A DNA stretch of 64,000 nt from Noviherbaspirillum suwonense (GTDB lineage: Bacteria; Pseudomonadota; Gammaproteobacteria; Burkholderiales; Burkholderiaceae_D), in contig NZ_FXUL01000004.1 in NCBI RefSeq assembly GCF_900182955.1, forward strand, positions 248,001 to 312,000, given 5' to 3'. Positions 53,425-61,863 of this stretch are shown here, in pieces. The notes beneath the pieces were generated by a model that saw only the letters and a list, made by a program, of their open reading frames with translations, was not told the origin of the DNA and did no database searches. A program made the position numbers and the translations under genes. Positions within the stretch are counted from its first letter, which is position 1, and each line of letters starts with the position of its first letter.

Positions 53425-54072
53425 ATGCTGCAGGTATCTGGAATCAAGGTCGCAATCGACGCCGTGGAAATACTGCGCGGCTTTTCGCTGGACGTGCCGG
53501 CCGGGAAAATGGTCGGCCTGATCGGCCGCAACGGCGCCGGCAAGACCTCGCTGATGCGCTCCGTGATGGGCCATCTCGCGGTGCGCGGCGGCGCCATTTA
53601 TTTCGACGGCCGCGACCTCGCCACGGTGCCGCGCCACCAACGCGCGGCGATGGGCATAGGCTACATGCCGGAAGACCGCGGGCTGGTGCCGGAACTCACC
53701 GTCGAGGAAAACATCCTGGTGCCGGTTTGGGCCTCGAAGACGCTGGATGAACGCCAGCGGCTGGACTTCGTCTACAGCGTGCTGCCCGAGATGAAGGAGA
53801 TGCGCGAGCGGCGGGCGCTTCTGCTGTCCGGCGGCCAGCAGAAGCTGGTGGCGCTGGGACGCGCGCTGGCGGTGGGGACCCGGCTGCTGCTGCTCGACGA
53901 GCCGTTCGAGGGCGTCGCGCCGGCGCTGTCGCAGCGGCTGTCCGAAGTGATAGGGGGACTGCGCGGCGGCGAGCTGTCGGTGCTGATCTCGCAGTCCGAT
54001 CTCAACCATTCGAGTTCGCTGCTCGATGCCGAAGTGGTCATCGAGCGCGGCGCCAATGCAAGCAGGGAGTAA
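53425..54072 (+). CDS. livF: Branched-chain-type ABC ATPase, LivF-like
   Basis: 215 residues, shorter than typical LivF (about 235). Walker A GRNGAGKTSL, Q-loop GYMPEDRGLVPELTV, canonical signature LLSGGQQKL and Walker B LLLDEPFEGVAPAL. The H-loop histidine position reads LISQSDLNHS, so the usual switch His is not obvious. Partner of the LivG-like ATPase; the pair would combine one atypical signature with one atypical H-loop. Followed after four bases by the ligase gene. Confidence 0.9.
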   Translation: MLQVSGIKVAIDAVEILRGFSLDVPAGKMVGLIGRNGAGKTSLMRSVMGHLAVRGGAIYFDGRDLATVPRHQRAAMGIGYMPEDRGLVPELTVEENILVPVWASKTLDERQRLDFVYSVLPEMKEMRERRALLLSGGQQKLVALGRALAVGTRLLLLDEPFEGVAPALSQRLSEVIGGLRGGELSVLISQSDLNHSSSLLDAEVVIERGANASRE

Positions 54073-54076
54073 GCGC

Positions 54077-55702
54077 ATGACACAGCAGCACTGGGCTGCG
54101 TTCGACGTGCCGGCCATCCGCCACGAAGCCCATTTCAACGACCGCGTGGTGCGCTGCTTCGCCGAGCGCCCCGCGTCCTTCCATCAGATGTATGCCGACG
54201 CGCTGGCCGCGCATCCGGCGCGCCGCGCCATCGTGTTCGACGGCGCGGCGCTGACCTACCAGGCGCTCGACGCCGAGGTCGGCCGCATCGCCGCCGGGCT
54301 TGCCGCAGAGGGCATTGCGCAGGGCGACCGTGTCGTGCTGTTCATCGGCAACCGTCCAGCCTTCGTGTCCGTGCTGCTGGCCACGCAGCGGCTGGGCGCC
54401 ATCGCGGTGCCGGTCGGCACCCGCGAGCAGCGTCCCGGGCTGGCCTACGTTCTGCGGCAGTGCGGCGCGAAGGCCATCGTGTTCGACGCGGCGCTGGCCG
54501 GCGTGCTGCCGGACGCGGCGGAGGCGCAAGGGCTGGCGGTTCGCATCTGCGTCGACGGCGACGGCGCGGGCACGCTGGGCGCGCTCGGGCTCGGGCTGCC
54601 GCCGCTGCAGGCCGCGGACGCGGCTGCCGTTCGCGAGGAGGACACCGCGGTGCTGCTCTACACCTCGGGCACCACCGGCAACCCGAAGGGCGCGATGCTG
54701 AGCCATTTCAACATCGTCCATTCGGCCATCCATTACCAGGCCTGCTTCGGCCTCGATGAGAACGACTGCGCCGGCCTCGCGGTGCCGGCCAGCCACGTGA
54801 CCGGGCTGATCGCCGTCATCGCCGCGATGCTGCGCGTGGGCGGCGCGATGCTGGTGTTCGCCGAGTTTCGCGCCGACCAGTTCGTCGCCGTCGCGGCCCG
54901 CGAGCGCATGACCTACACGCTGATGGTGCCGGCCATGTACAACCTGTGCCTGATGCGCGGCGGGATGGAGGCGCACGACCTGTCGGCCTGGCGCATCGGC
55001 GGCTTCGGCGGCGCGCCGATGCCGCCGTCGACCGTCGAGGCAATGGCGCAGCAGCTGCCCGGACTGACGCTGGTCAATGCCTACGGCGCGACCGAGACCA
55101 CGTCGCCGGCAACCGCCGTGCCGCCGGGCGCGATCGTCGAAGGCAACGACTCGGTCGGCGTGGCGCTGCCGTGCGCGTCGGTGATCGCGGTCGATGACGA
55201 CGGCGTCGAGGTCGCGCCCGGCGTCACCGGCGAGCTGTGGATAGGCGGGCCGATGGTGGTGCGCGGCTACTGGGACAATCCGGAAGCGACCGCGCAGGGC
55301 TTCACGGCCGGCTACTGGCATTCGGGCGACATCGGCTCCATCGACGCGCAGGGCTTCGTGCGCATCTTCGACCGCAAGAAGGACATGCTCAACCGCGGCG
55401 GCTACAAGATCTATTCGGCCGAGGTCGAAAACGTGCTGATGGCGCTGCCCGGCGTGCTGGAGGCGGCCGTGGTCGGCCGGCCATGCCCGGTGCTGGGGGA
55501 AAGGGTGCATGCCTTCCTCTATGCGCCCGGCGGCGGGCTGGATGCTGCAGCGGTCAGGCAGCATTGCGCAACGCGGCTGGCGGATTACAAGGTGCCCGAG
55601 GAAGTCACGCTGATGGACGCGCCCCTGCCGCGCAACGCGAATGGCAAGCTGATGAAGAGGACGCTGCGGGAGCAGGCGTCGGCCGGCGGGGCAGGGAAGT
55701 GA
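54077..55702 (+). CDS. AMP-dependent acyl-CoA synthetase/ligase
   Basis: ATP-dependent activation of a carboxylic acid to its CoA thioester. In 541 residues the AMP-binding signature is LLYTSGTTGNPKGAM (about 195-210), then NAYGATETTS, HSGDIGSIDAQGFVRIFDRKKDMLNRGGYKIYS and the catalytic lysine in NANGKLMKR. Resembles class I long- and medium-chain or aryl acid ligases. Co-location with the ABC importer and FadR-type regulator suggests the imported acid is its substrate. Last gene of the operon; GGGAGTAAG is its ribosome site. Confidence 0.93.
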   Translation: MTQQHWAAFDVPAIRHEAHFNDRVVRCFAERPASFHQMYADALAAHPARRAIVFDGAALTYQALDAEVGRIAAGLAAEGIAQGDRVVLFIGNRPAFVSVLLATQRLGAIAVPVGTREQRPGLAYVLRQCGAKAIVFDAALAGVLPDAAEAQGLAVRICVDGDGAGTLGALGLGLPPLQAADAAAVREEDTAVLLYTSGTTGNPKGAMLSHFNIVHSAIHYQACFGLDENDCAGLAVPASHVTGLIAVIAAMLRVGGAMLVFAEFRADQFVAVAARERMTYTLMVPAMYNLCLMRGGMEAHDLSAWRIGGFGGAPMPPSTVEAMAQQLPGLTLVNAYGATETTSPATAVPPGAIVEGNDSVGVALPCASVIAVDDDGVEVAPGVTGELWIGGPMVVRGYWDNPEATAQGFTAGYWHSGDIGSIDAQGFVRIFDRKKDMLNRGGYKIYSAEVENVLMALPGVLEAAVVGRPCPVLGERVHAFLYAPGGGLDAAAVRQHCATRLADYKVPEEVTLMDAPLPRNANGKLMKRTLREQASAGGAGK

Positions 55703-55781
55703 TACCCATCCCAAGCCATGGCGTACCGGACGGGACCGATGGTCCCGATTCGTCTGCGTGGCCCGCAGGCTCGCAGGCCCC

Positions 55782-55815
55782 TAGGGTGTAATGCGCTTGC
55801 GCTTATTACACCCTA
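55782..55815. repeat. REP-like perfect hairpin
   Basis: TAGGGTGTAATGCGC and GCGCTTATTACACCCTA form an 11-bp perfect outer stem plus a GCGC/GCGC inner stem. It lies between the convergent ligase and ynfA genes. The GGGTGTAAT...ATTACACCC motif resembles a widespread extragenic palindrome in proteobacteria. No T tract, so termination is uncertain. The remaining bases (55703-55952) hold no gene. Confidence 0.7.
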
Positions 55816-55952
55816 CGGCGTTCCATGGCGGGTGTTGAGCCGGATTGGCATGACGCATCCGCCTGGCCGAGCGGTGTCCTCCAAGGGAAACCCGCGTTCC
55901 TGTCCTATGCCGCGCCGACCTTTTTCGATGGCTGCGCCCGCAACGCCCGGGC

Positions 55953-56288
55953 TCAGCGCATCTGCGGCTGCAGTGCAATGACCGCCATGCCCGCGAGCGC
56001 GAGTCCGGCCCCGGCCAGGTCCCACCGGCTGAGCGGCAAGCCGTCGACGAAGCGGAGCCAGAGCAGCGCGACGACGATGTACATGCCGCCATAGGCCGCA
56101 TAGGTGCGCCCGGCGGCCGCGGGATGCAGCGTCAGCAGCCACGCGAACAGTCCCAGCGAGGCCATCGCCGGCAGCAGCAGCCATGCCGGCTTACCCTGTT
56201 TCAGCACCAGCCACGGCAGATAGCAGCCGACGATTTCCGCCAGCGCGGTGACGGCGAAAAGCGCCGCCAGCTTGATCAATTGCAGCAT
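55953..56288 (-). CDS. ynfA: YnfA family small membrane protein
   Basis: 111 residues with four transmembrane helices filling almost the whole protein. The family hallmarks [40 protein letters not shown] and [20 protein letters not shown]-type run are present. YnfA resembles small multidrug resistance exporters; some members reportedly export dyes or biocides. Monocistronic. Confidence 0.93.
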   Translation of the reverse strand: MLQLIKLAALFAVTALAEIVGCYLPWLVLKQGKPAWLLLPAMASLGLFAWLLTLHPAAAGRTYAAYGGMYIVVALLWLRFVDGLPLSRWDLAGAGLALAGMAVIALQPQMR

Positions 56289-56477
56289 CGACGCTCCGGG
56301 GTTCTACGAAGGCAACACACGGGGTACAGGACGTCCGATGGATTCGGCATCGTCGTATTTATGCCTCTGGATAAGATTGACGGCAATTAAAGCTTTAGCT
56401 TTTAATAACAAAAACACTGGCTCGCCGTTATTCTACTGAATTGGCAATGTCGAGGCGCAATTCTCACGGAGTGGTAA

Positions 56478-57650
56478 ATGGATAAAGCAACATTAGCTGG
56501 CATGTCAATGCCATTGCAGAAAAAAACAGCGGTGTACTGGCTGGTTTCCGTGCTGATGCTCCTGGTGATCTATAAAAGATTAATGCCCCTTGAATCGGGC
56601 GACATGCAGAGTTTTCTGTACCCCTGGTTTTCCGCGATCCTGGCGGGAGGCTACGCCGCAATGGCCGGGGATTATGCCAATTATTCCCCGCCTTATCTGT
56701 ATCTGCTCGGCCTGGCCTCGCTCTTTTCGCCGCTTGCCTCGCCGATCGTCCTGATCAAATCGGTCAGCATAGTATTCACTTTTGCAGGCGCCGCCGTATT
56801 CGGCCTGATCGTCATGGAGGTGAGCCGCAACAGGAATCTCGCCCTGACCTCGGCCTGTTTTTTCCCCCTTATTCCGAGCGTGGCTGTCAATGCCGCCTGG
56901 TGGGGGCAGTGCGATGTCATTTACACGACATTCCTGCTGGCCGCATTCTGGGCAAGCATCAGGCGTGCGCCGTTGCAGGTAGTCATTTTCTTTGGCATTG
57001 CATTTTCATTCAAGGCGCAGGCTATCTTTTTCACGCCTTATCTGCTTTACCTGGTGCTGAAAAAGGAATTGCCGTGGCGGTATCTGCTGCTCATTCCCGT
57101 TATCTACGCTTGCATGATGCTGCCGGCGTGGCTGGCTGGTCGGCCCGCAGCCGAACTGGCATCGATTTACGTCAACCAGGGTGGTTACTACAAGTCGCTT
57201 GCGATGAACGCGCCGAATCCATGGGCAATCATCGAGAAATACCATTTAATGCCGTATGCCGCGGGCGTCTTGCTGGGCGCGGCGGCGACGGTGGCCGCCT
57301 CCCTGTTTTTGGTGCGCAAAAGCTTGCTGTCTAAATATGACGAGGTGACCGTCAAATTATGGCTGGTTACAATGTCGACTTTGGCCAGTCCCTATCTCCT
57401 GCCAAAAATGCACGACCGGTATTTTTTTCCAGCGGACGTGTTCACCGTTTTGCTTTGCGTGATTTTCCCGCGATATCGGATAGCCGCCATTTCAATGCAA
57501 ATTGCATCGGTCCTGGTTGCGCTGGCTTTCCTGAAAACGCCCGATGCGCGCTCGTCCCTTTCGGTGGTCGCCAGCGTTTTTTCAAGCATCGCATTGTTCT
57601 GGCTGCTGTTCAAACCGCCGGTTTCCATGAGATCGGAAGCAGCCCGTTAA
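56478..57650 (+). CDS. Polytopic membrane protein, GT-C glycosyltransferase-like
   Basis: 390 residues with about ten hydrophobic segments. WWGQCDVIYTTFLLAAFWAS and MHDRYFFPADVFTVLL match motifs of the mannosyltransferase-like GT-C group (GPI-type and related membrane enzymes that use polyprenyl-phosphate sugars). DMQSFLYPWF near residue 43 supplies an acidic residue in the first loop as expected for the catalytic site. Lipid-linked sugar transfer on the periplasmic face is the likely role. The gene, and its convergent neighbour, are richer in A+T than surrounding genes. Start at 56478 with GGAG nearby. Confidence 0.72.
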   Translation: MDKATLAGMSMPLQKKTAVYWLVSVLMLLVIYKRLMPLESGDMQSFLYPWFSAILAGGYAAMAGDYANYSPPYLYLLGLASLFSPLASPIVLIKSVSIVFTFAGAAVFGLIVMEVSRNRNLALTSACFFPLIPSVAVNAAWWGQCDVIYTTFLLAAFWASIRRAPLQVVIFFGIAFSFKAQAIFFTPYLLYLVLKKELPWRYLLLIPVIYACMMLPAWLAGRPAAELASIYVNQGGYYKSLAMNAPNPWAIIEKYHLMPYAAGVLLGAAATVAASLFLVRKSLLSKYDEVTVKLWLVTMSTLASPYLLPKMHDRYFFPADVFTVLLCVIFPRYRIAAISMQIASVLVALAFLKTPDARSSLSVVASVFSSIALFWLLFKPPVSMRSEAAR

Positions 57651-57658
57651 GATCGCCG

Positions 57659-57679
57659 CCGGATTGGATTTATCCGGCC
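57659..57679. terminator. Possible bidirectional terminator hairpin
   Basis: GCCGGAT / ATCCGGC seven-bp stem with a TGGATTT loop, between two convergent membrane-protein genes. No T tract; weak. Confidence 0.4.
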
Positions 57680-57711
57680 TGCTCAACCTTCAATGCGAAG
57701 GGCGTGGCGAC

Positions 57712-59256
57712 CTAGTTGGACTGTGCACCGCCAGAAAGAGCACAGTTCTCGTAGACTTTCCACGGCGCGCTGTCGATCACGACCTTGGGTATGCAGGGCG
57801 CAGTCCTGAACAATTGGCCCGCATCGTGTTTGCCCCGGACGAAGAAATAGCGATAGCTCGCGCCCTGGTGTTTTTTCCAGTCGAACGAGCCCGGGACCCA
57901 TTCAAAACCGAGCGAAACGGCAGGGCCGGCGCCTGGACGGTAGCGGACCACCTGCGGTGTAAACCAGGCAAAGTTGAAATCGGTCAGGCCCTTGTTTTCG
58001 GCCTGGTACCAGGCAGTGTAATGGACATAGGGGACGTAATTCTCGGCAGCCTGGCTGCTTGGGTCGAAAATCAGGCCCAGTGCGCGATGCCCGAATGCCA
58101 GTTGCCGTACCTTGGCGTCGAATTCCTTCGTTTCCTGGCTGAAGCGCCATACCCGTAGAGAAGTTAATCCCAGCACATAACTGCACGCGAGGACCAGTAT
58201 CGTCAGCGACAGCGCAGGCCAGATGCCTTTTCTCTGAAATGCCGTCTCTTTTCCCGGTTCTCCTGAAGTGAATAACCATGCGTAGACCGGCAGCAGGAAG
58301 AGCGAATAACGCGAATACAGCAGCGCCGTATTGTCGGCGGTGTTGGGCAATCCGAAGAAGAGGGTAGCGACGCACACAAAGGGCGCCCATGCCGCCGGAT
58401 GGCGCCAGTTCAGGCGCAAACCGAGAAGAAATGGCGCAATGAAAATAGCCAGGACAACCGGGATGAACGAGCGGTCCGTCCCTATTTTCATTTGGGAGGA
58501 AAAGGGAAACAGCGCGGCTTCCCTCATCCTGCCGAGCATGCTTGTTCCGTAATCGAAAGCCACCGGGCTTTGAATGAGGGTCGCATCGATCTGCTTGCCG
58601 CTTTCATAAAAGATATAGCCGGCAAGCAGCAGGATCGCATAAGGGAGGTAGCGGGTAAGCGCTTTCCATTGGCGCATGCGCAAGGTGAGCAGGGCCAGTC
58701 CGGTGCCCCAGCCGAGCACGAAAGTCATGCCGTGACTGATCAGCAGCAACAGTCCGATGGCGATAACGACGGCGCCGCGACGAATTGTCGGGCGGGACGC
58801 ATACCTTTCCGCCTGCAGGATAAAGTACAGGCCGATTGGCGCCGCAAGCAGGAAGGTGTACAGGCCCCAGGAATAACAGAACCCGAAAAAAGTAGGGATG
58901 AAGATCCAGTCGAGGCGTGAATCGGCGCTGACGCGTTTGCGGTACCGGATGCAGACGGCCACGAAAAGAATATAGGCGAGCGACAGCAGCAATTTCATCG
59001 CTGTGACGATGGGCATCAGAAATGACAGCAATGTGGCCAGCCCATAGCCGATCAGGTAAGGCGTGACCAGGTTTATCTGCAGTTGGCCAGACCAGGGCGA
59101 TTTTCCAGTCAACAGATCTTTCAGCAAGCTGATCTGCGCGGCATGCTGTGGAAAGTCGACCATCGGCGGATGCGGAGCGATCCAGAAAATCATTGCGCCC
59201 CATGCTACAAAGAAGAAGAGCAATAAACGGGCTTTTATATCGATTTTCTGTTCCAT
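57712..59256 (-). CDS. Polytopic membrane protein, possible glycosyltransferase
   Basis: 514 residues from the ATG at 59256, which has AAAGGAA upstream; the open frame extends to 59412 without family likeness. There are about ten to eleven membrane helices in residues 8-385, then a soluble C-terminal domain of about 120 residues. An early extracytoplasmic loop carries HPPMVDFPQHAAQISLL, with an acidic residue in the position typical of GT-C enzymes. I cannot name a family with confidence. Convergent with the GT-C-like gene, and similarly lower in G+C, so the pair may have been acquired together. Confidence 0.65.
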   Translation of the reverse strand: MEQKIDIKARLLLFFFVAWGAMIFWIAPHPPMVDFPQHAAQISLLKDLLTGKSPWSGQLQINLVTPYLIGYGLATLLSFLMPIVTAMKLLLSLAYILFVAVCIRYRKRVSADSRLDWIFIPTFFGFCYSWGLYTFLLAAPIGLYFILQAERYASRPTIRRGAVVIAIGLLLLISHGMTFVLGWGTGLALLTLRMRQWKALTRYLPYAILLLAGYIFYESGKQIDATLIQSPVAFDYGTSMLGRMREAALFPFSSQMKIGTDRSFIPVVLAIFIAPFLLGLRLNWRHPAAWAPFVCVATLFFGLPNTADNTALLYSRYSLFLLPVYAWLFTSGEPGKETAFQRKGIWPALSLTILVLACSYVLGLTSLRVWRFSQETKEFDAKVRQLAFGHRALGLIFDPSSQAAENYVPYVHYTAWYQAENKGLTDFNFAWFTPQVVRYRPGAGPAVSLGFEWVPGSFDWKKHQGASYRYFFVRGKHDAGQLFRTAPCIPKVVIDSAPWKVYENCALSGGAQSN

Positions 59257-59468
59257 CGAGCGGTAATTCCTTTTTCTAATAGCTTTCATGTTATCAACGA
59301 ATTGCTGCAGCGAATTGGGCGTAGCTAAGAATGCAGGCTGCTCGCCGGAAACAGGCGCAGCTTTGAAACTGTTCTCAAACAATGCCTGCCTGCGAGCAGT
59401 CCGCAACCGCATTTCTTGTGTTCGCCTGCGTACAGTTGAGTTTGATTGCCCGCCTTTATGCTTTATGC

Positions 59469-60512
59469 ATGGAAAACACGCCAGCAGCTCCTACCAACCT
59501 GTCACCGGATCTTCTGCAACCCGGCATGATAACCGCATGCCTGGGCAAGGCCGCCATCGAGGCACCGCCCGCGATGCTGGCGCAACTCGTCGCGGCCGGG
59601 CTGGACCTGCTTCCCTTTCCGGGCCGCGGCAGTACGCTGCTGCGCTGGCAGATGCTGGCTGCAGTGGCCGCGCACGACCTTTCGCTGGTCAAGCTTTACG
59701 AGGGCCATACCGACGCGCTCGCGATCCTTGCCGAACTGGAGGGCGGACCGCCGCCGCCAGGCAGTGTATGGGGCGTCTGGTGCGCTGAGCCGCCGGGCGC
59801 AAGGGTGAGCATCGAAGGCAGCCCCGCGCCGGGCGCGGCGGTTCGCCTCCAGGGCGTCAAGGCATGGTGTTCCGGAGCAGCCGACGTCAGCCACGCACTG
59901 GTCAGCGCATGGGATGCGGACGGCCGGCCCTGGCTGGTCGCGGTCGCCATGCGGCAGGACGGCGTCCGTGTGCTGCAGGGCGGCTGGCAGGCTGTGGGCA
60001 TGGCCAGCACCGGCACGGCGGAAGTCGCGTTCAGCGGCGCGGAAGCATTCTGCGTCGGCGCCAGCGGCGCCTATGTGCAGCGGCCGGGCTTCTGGCATGG
60101 CGGGGCCGGCATCGGCGCCTGCTGGTACGGTGCGGCGGCCGAACTGGGCCGCATGATGCAGTCGGCCGGCGGCGAGCCGGATGCGCACCGGCTCGCGCAC
60201 CTGGGCGCGGTCGACTGTGCACTGTCGGCGGTGCGCGCGCTGCTGCATTCCAGCGCAGCTGTGATCGACGCCGAGCCGTCGGGCGACGCGATGGCGCTGG
60301 CCATGCGGGTGCGGCTGGCAGTTGAAGCGGCCGCGACCGTCGTGATGCGGCATGCCGGCGAGGCGCTGGGCGCCCGTCCGTTCTGCCTGGACCGCAAGTT
60401 CGCGCGGCTGATGGCCGACCTGCCGGTGTTCCTGCGCCAGAGCCACGCCCGGCGGGACGAGGCGGCGCTGGGCCGGATCGCGCACGACCGGCAGCAGGGC
60501 TGGGCCTTATGA
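59469..60512 (+). CDS. Acyl-CoA dehydrogenase-like flavoprotein
   Basis: 347 residues, slightly short for the acyl-CoA dehydrogenase fold (about 380). The middle domain shows VRLQGVKAWCSGAADVSHALV and VGMASTGTAEVAFSGAEAF, typical of FAD-binding strands in this superfamily. The C-terminal helical bundle ends with FARLMADLPVFLRQSHARRDEAALGR. The usual catalytic glutamate region is not clear, so the activity could differ from beta-oxidation. It overlaps the next gene by four bases and heads a four-gene unit of sugar/acyl modifying enzymes. ATG at 59469; an upstream in-frame start (59382) lacks support. Confidence 0.78.
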   Translation: MENTPAAPTNLSPDLLQPGMITACLGKAAIEAPPAMLAQLVAAGLDLLPFPGRGSTLLRWQMLAAVAAHDLSLVKLYEGHTDALAILAELEGGPPPPGSVWGVWCAEPPGARVSIEGSPAPGAAVRLQGVKAWCSGAADVSHALVSAWDADGRPWLVAVAMRQDGVRVLQGGWQAVGMASTGTAEVAFSGAEAFCVGASGAYVQRPGFWHGGAGIGACWYGAAAELGRMMQSAGGEPDAHRLAHLGAVDCALSAVRALLHSSAAVIDAEPSGDAMALAMRVRLAVEAAATVVMRHAGEALGARPFCLDRKFARLMADLPVFLRQSHARRDEAALGRIAHDRQQGWAL

Positions 60513-61264
60513 GCGGCGACCGTGAAATCCGCGGCGCCGGCACGGCCGAAGCCAGCTGGCAGTCGTGGCAGGGCTGGCAGGCGCTGCCCGAGGTCGATGC
60601 CGCCCAGCTTGCGCCCGCTGGCAGCCGCACGCTGATCCTGGCGCCGCACCCGGACGACGAGTTGCTCGGCTGCGGCGGGCTGATCCGCGCGCTGGTCCAG
60701 CTGGGCCGCGAAGTGCTGCTGGTGGCCGTTACCGACGGCGGCGCGAGCCACCCGGATTCATCGGAATGGCCGCCCGAGCGGCTGAAGCGGCAGCGTTCAC
60801 GCGAGACCGCCGATGCGCTGGGCCTGCTGGGCGCTGCTCCGGTGACGGTGATGCGCCTGGGCCTGGACGACGGCCAGGTTGCCGCGCAGGCAGGCCGGCT
60901 GCAGCAGGCGCTCGACCTGCTGGTCAGGCCGGGCGATGTGATGGTCGCCACCTGCCGCTTCGACGGTCATCCGGACCATGAGGCGGTGGGCGCCGCCGCC
61001 GCGCAGGCCGCGGTCCGGCGACGCGCGACGCTGCTCGAAATGCCGGTGTGGATGTGGCACTGGGCCGAAGCGGGCGACCAGCGCGTGCCATGGGACCGCG
61101 CCTGCCGGCTGCGGCTGGACGCTGCCGCCCAGCAGGCCAAGCGCAGCGCGGTGCAGGCTTACCGCAGCCAGCTCGAACCCGACCCATCAACCGGGCGCGA
61201 CGCGATTGTCCCGCCCACCGCACTGGCGCGGCTGCTGCGCGACGAGGAAGTCTATTTCAGATGA
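60509..61264 (+). CDS. PIG-L family deacetylase
   Basis: Zinc-dependent LmbE-like enzyme (251 aa) that removes an N-acetyl group from an amino sugar or related compound. Metal motif HPDDELLGCGG (His47, Asp49, Asp50) and a second HPDHEAVG near residue 155 are intact. No signal peptide, so cytosolic. Overlaps both neighbours by four bases. Confidence 0.92.
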   Translation: MSGDREIRGAGTAEASWQSWQGWQALPEVDAAQLAPAGSRTLILAPHPDDELLGCGGLIRALVQLGREVLLVAVTDGGASHPDSSEWPPERLKRQRSRETADALGLLGAAPVTVMRLGLDDGQVAAQAGRLQQALDLLVRPGDVMVATCRFDGHPDHEAVGAAAAQAAVRRRATLLEMPVWMWHWAEAGDQRVPWDRACRLRLDAAAQQAKRSAVQAYRSQLEPDPSTGRDAIVPPTALARLLRDEEVYFR

Positions 61265-61863
61265 ACGGCACCGGCCTGTCCTATTTCGATGAACTCTATG
61301 CGGCAAGCGATGACCCCTGGCTCATGCAGCAGCGCTGGTACGAACGGCGCAAGCGCGACCTGGTCATGGCATCGCTGCCGCGCGAACGCTACCAGCTGGC
61401 GTTCGAGCCCGGCTGCGGCAACGGTTACCTGACGGCGGCGCTGGCGCGGCGCTGCGAGCGCCTGCTGGCAAGCGACTTCTCGACCGACGCGGTGCGGCTC
61501 GCGCGCAGCCGCCTGGGCGATGCCGGGCACGTGACCATCGAATGCCAGCACGTGCCGCATGCATGGCCGGCCGGGCGCTTCGACCTGGTCGTGCTGAGCG
61601 AATTCGGCTTCTACCTGGACGATGCGGAATTGGCGCTGCTGCAGCGGCGCAGCGTGGACGCGCTGGCCGACGACGGCGTGCTGCTGGCCTGTCACTGGCG
61701 CCGGCCGTTCGCCGAGCGCACCCAGGACAGCGACGCCATCCACGAATGGTTCAGCCGGCAGCCGCAGCTGACCCGCATCGCGCATCATGAGGAAGCCGAT
61801 TTCCTGCTCGACGTATGGAGCCGCCAGCCGGCTTCGGTCGCACAGGCGGAAGGCTTCGCATGA
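61261..61863 (+). CDS. SAM-dependent methyltransferase, NodS-like
   Basis: 200 residues: class I methyltransferase with FEPGCGNGYLTAALARR (SAM site, about 51-67), LLASDFSTDAVRLAR and FDLVVLSEFGFYLDD. The N-terminal YFDELYAASDDPWLMQQRWYERRKRDL matches NodS-type N-methyltransferases that act on the deacetylated sugar of Nod factors. Methylation of the free amine made by the PIG-L partner is an inference. Translationally coupled on both sides. Confidence 0.88.
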   Translation: MNGTGLSYFDELYAASDDPWLMQQRWYERRKRDLVMASLPRERYQLAFEPGCGNGYLTAALARRCERLLASDFSTDAVRLARSRLGDAGHVTIECQHVPHAWPAGRFDLVVLSEFGFYLDDAELALLQRRSVDALADDGVLLACHWRRPFAERTQDSDAIHEWFSRQPQLTRIAHHEEADFLLDVWSRQPASVAQAEGFA

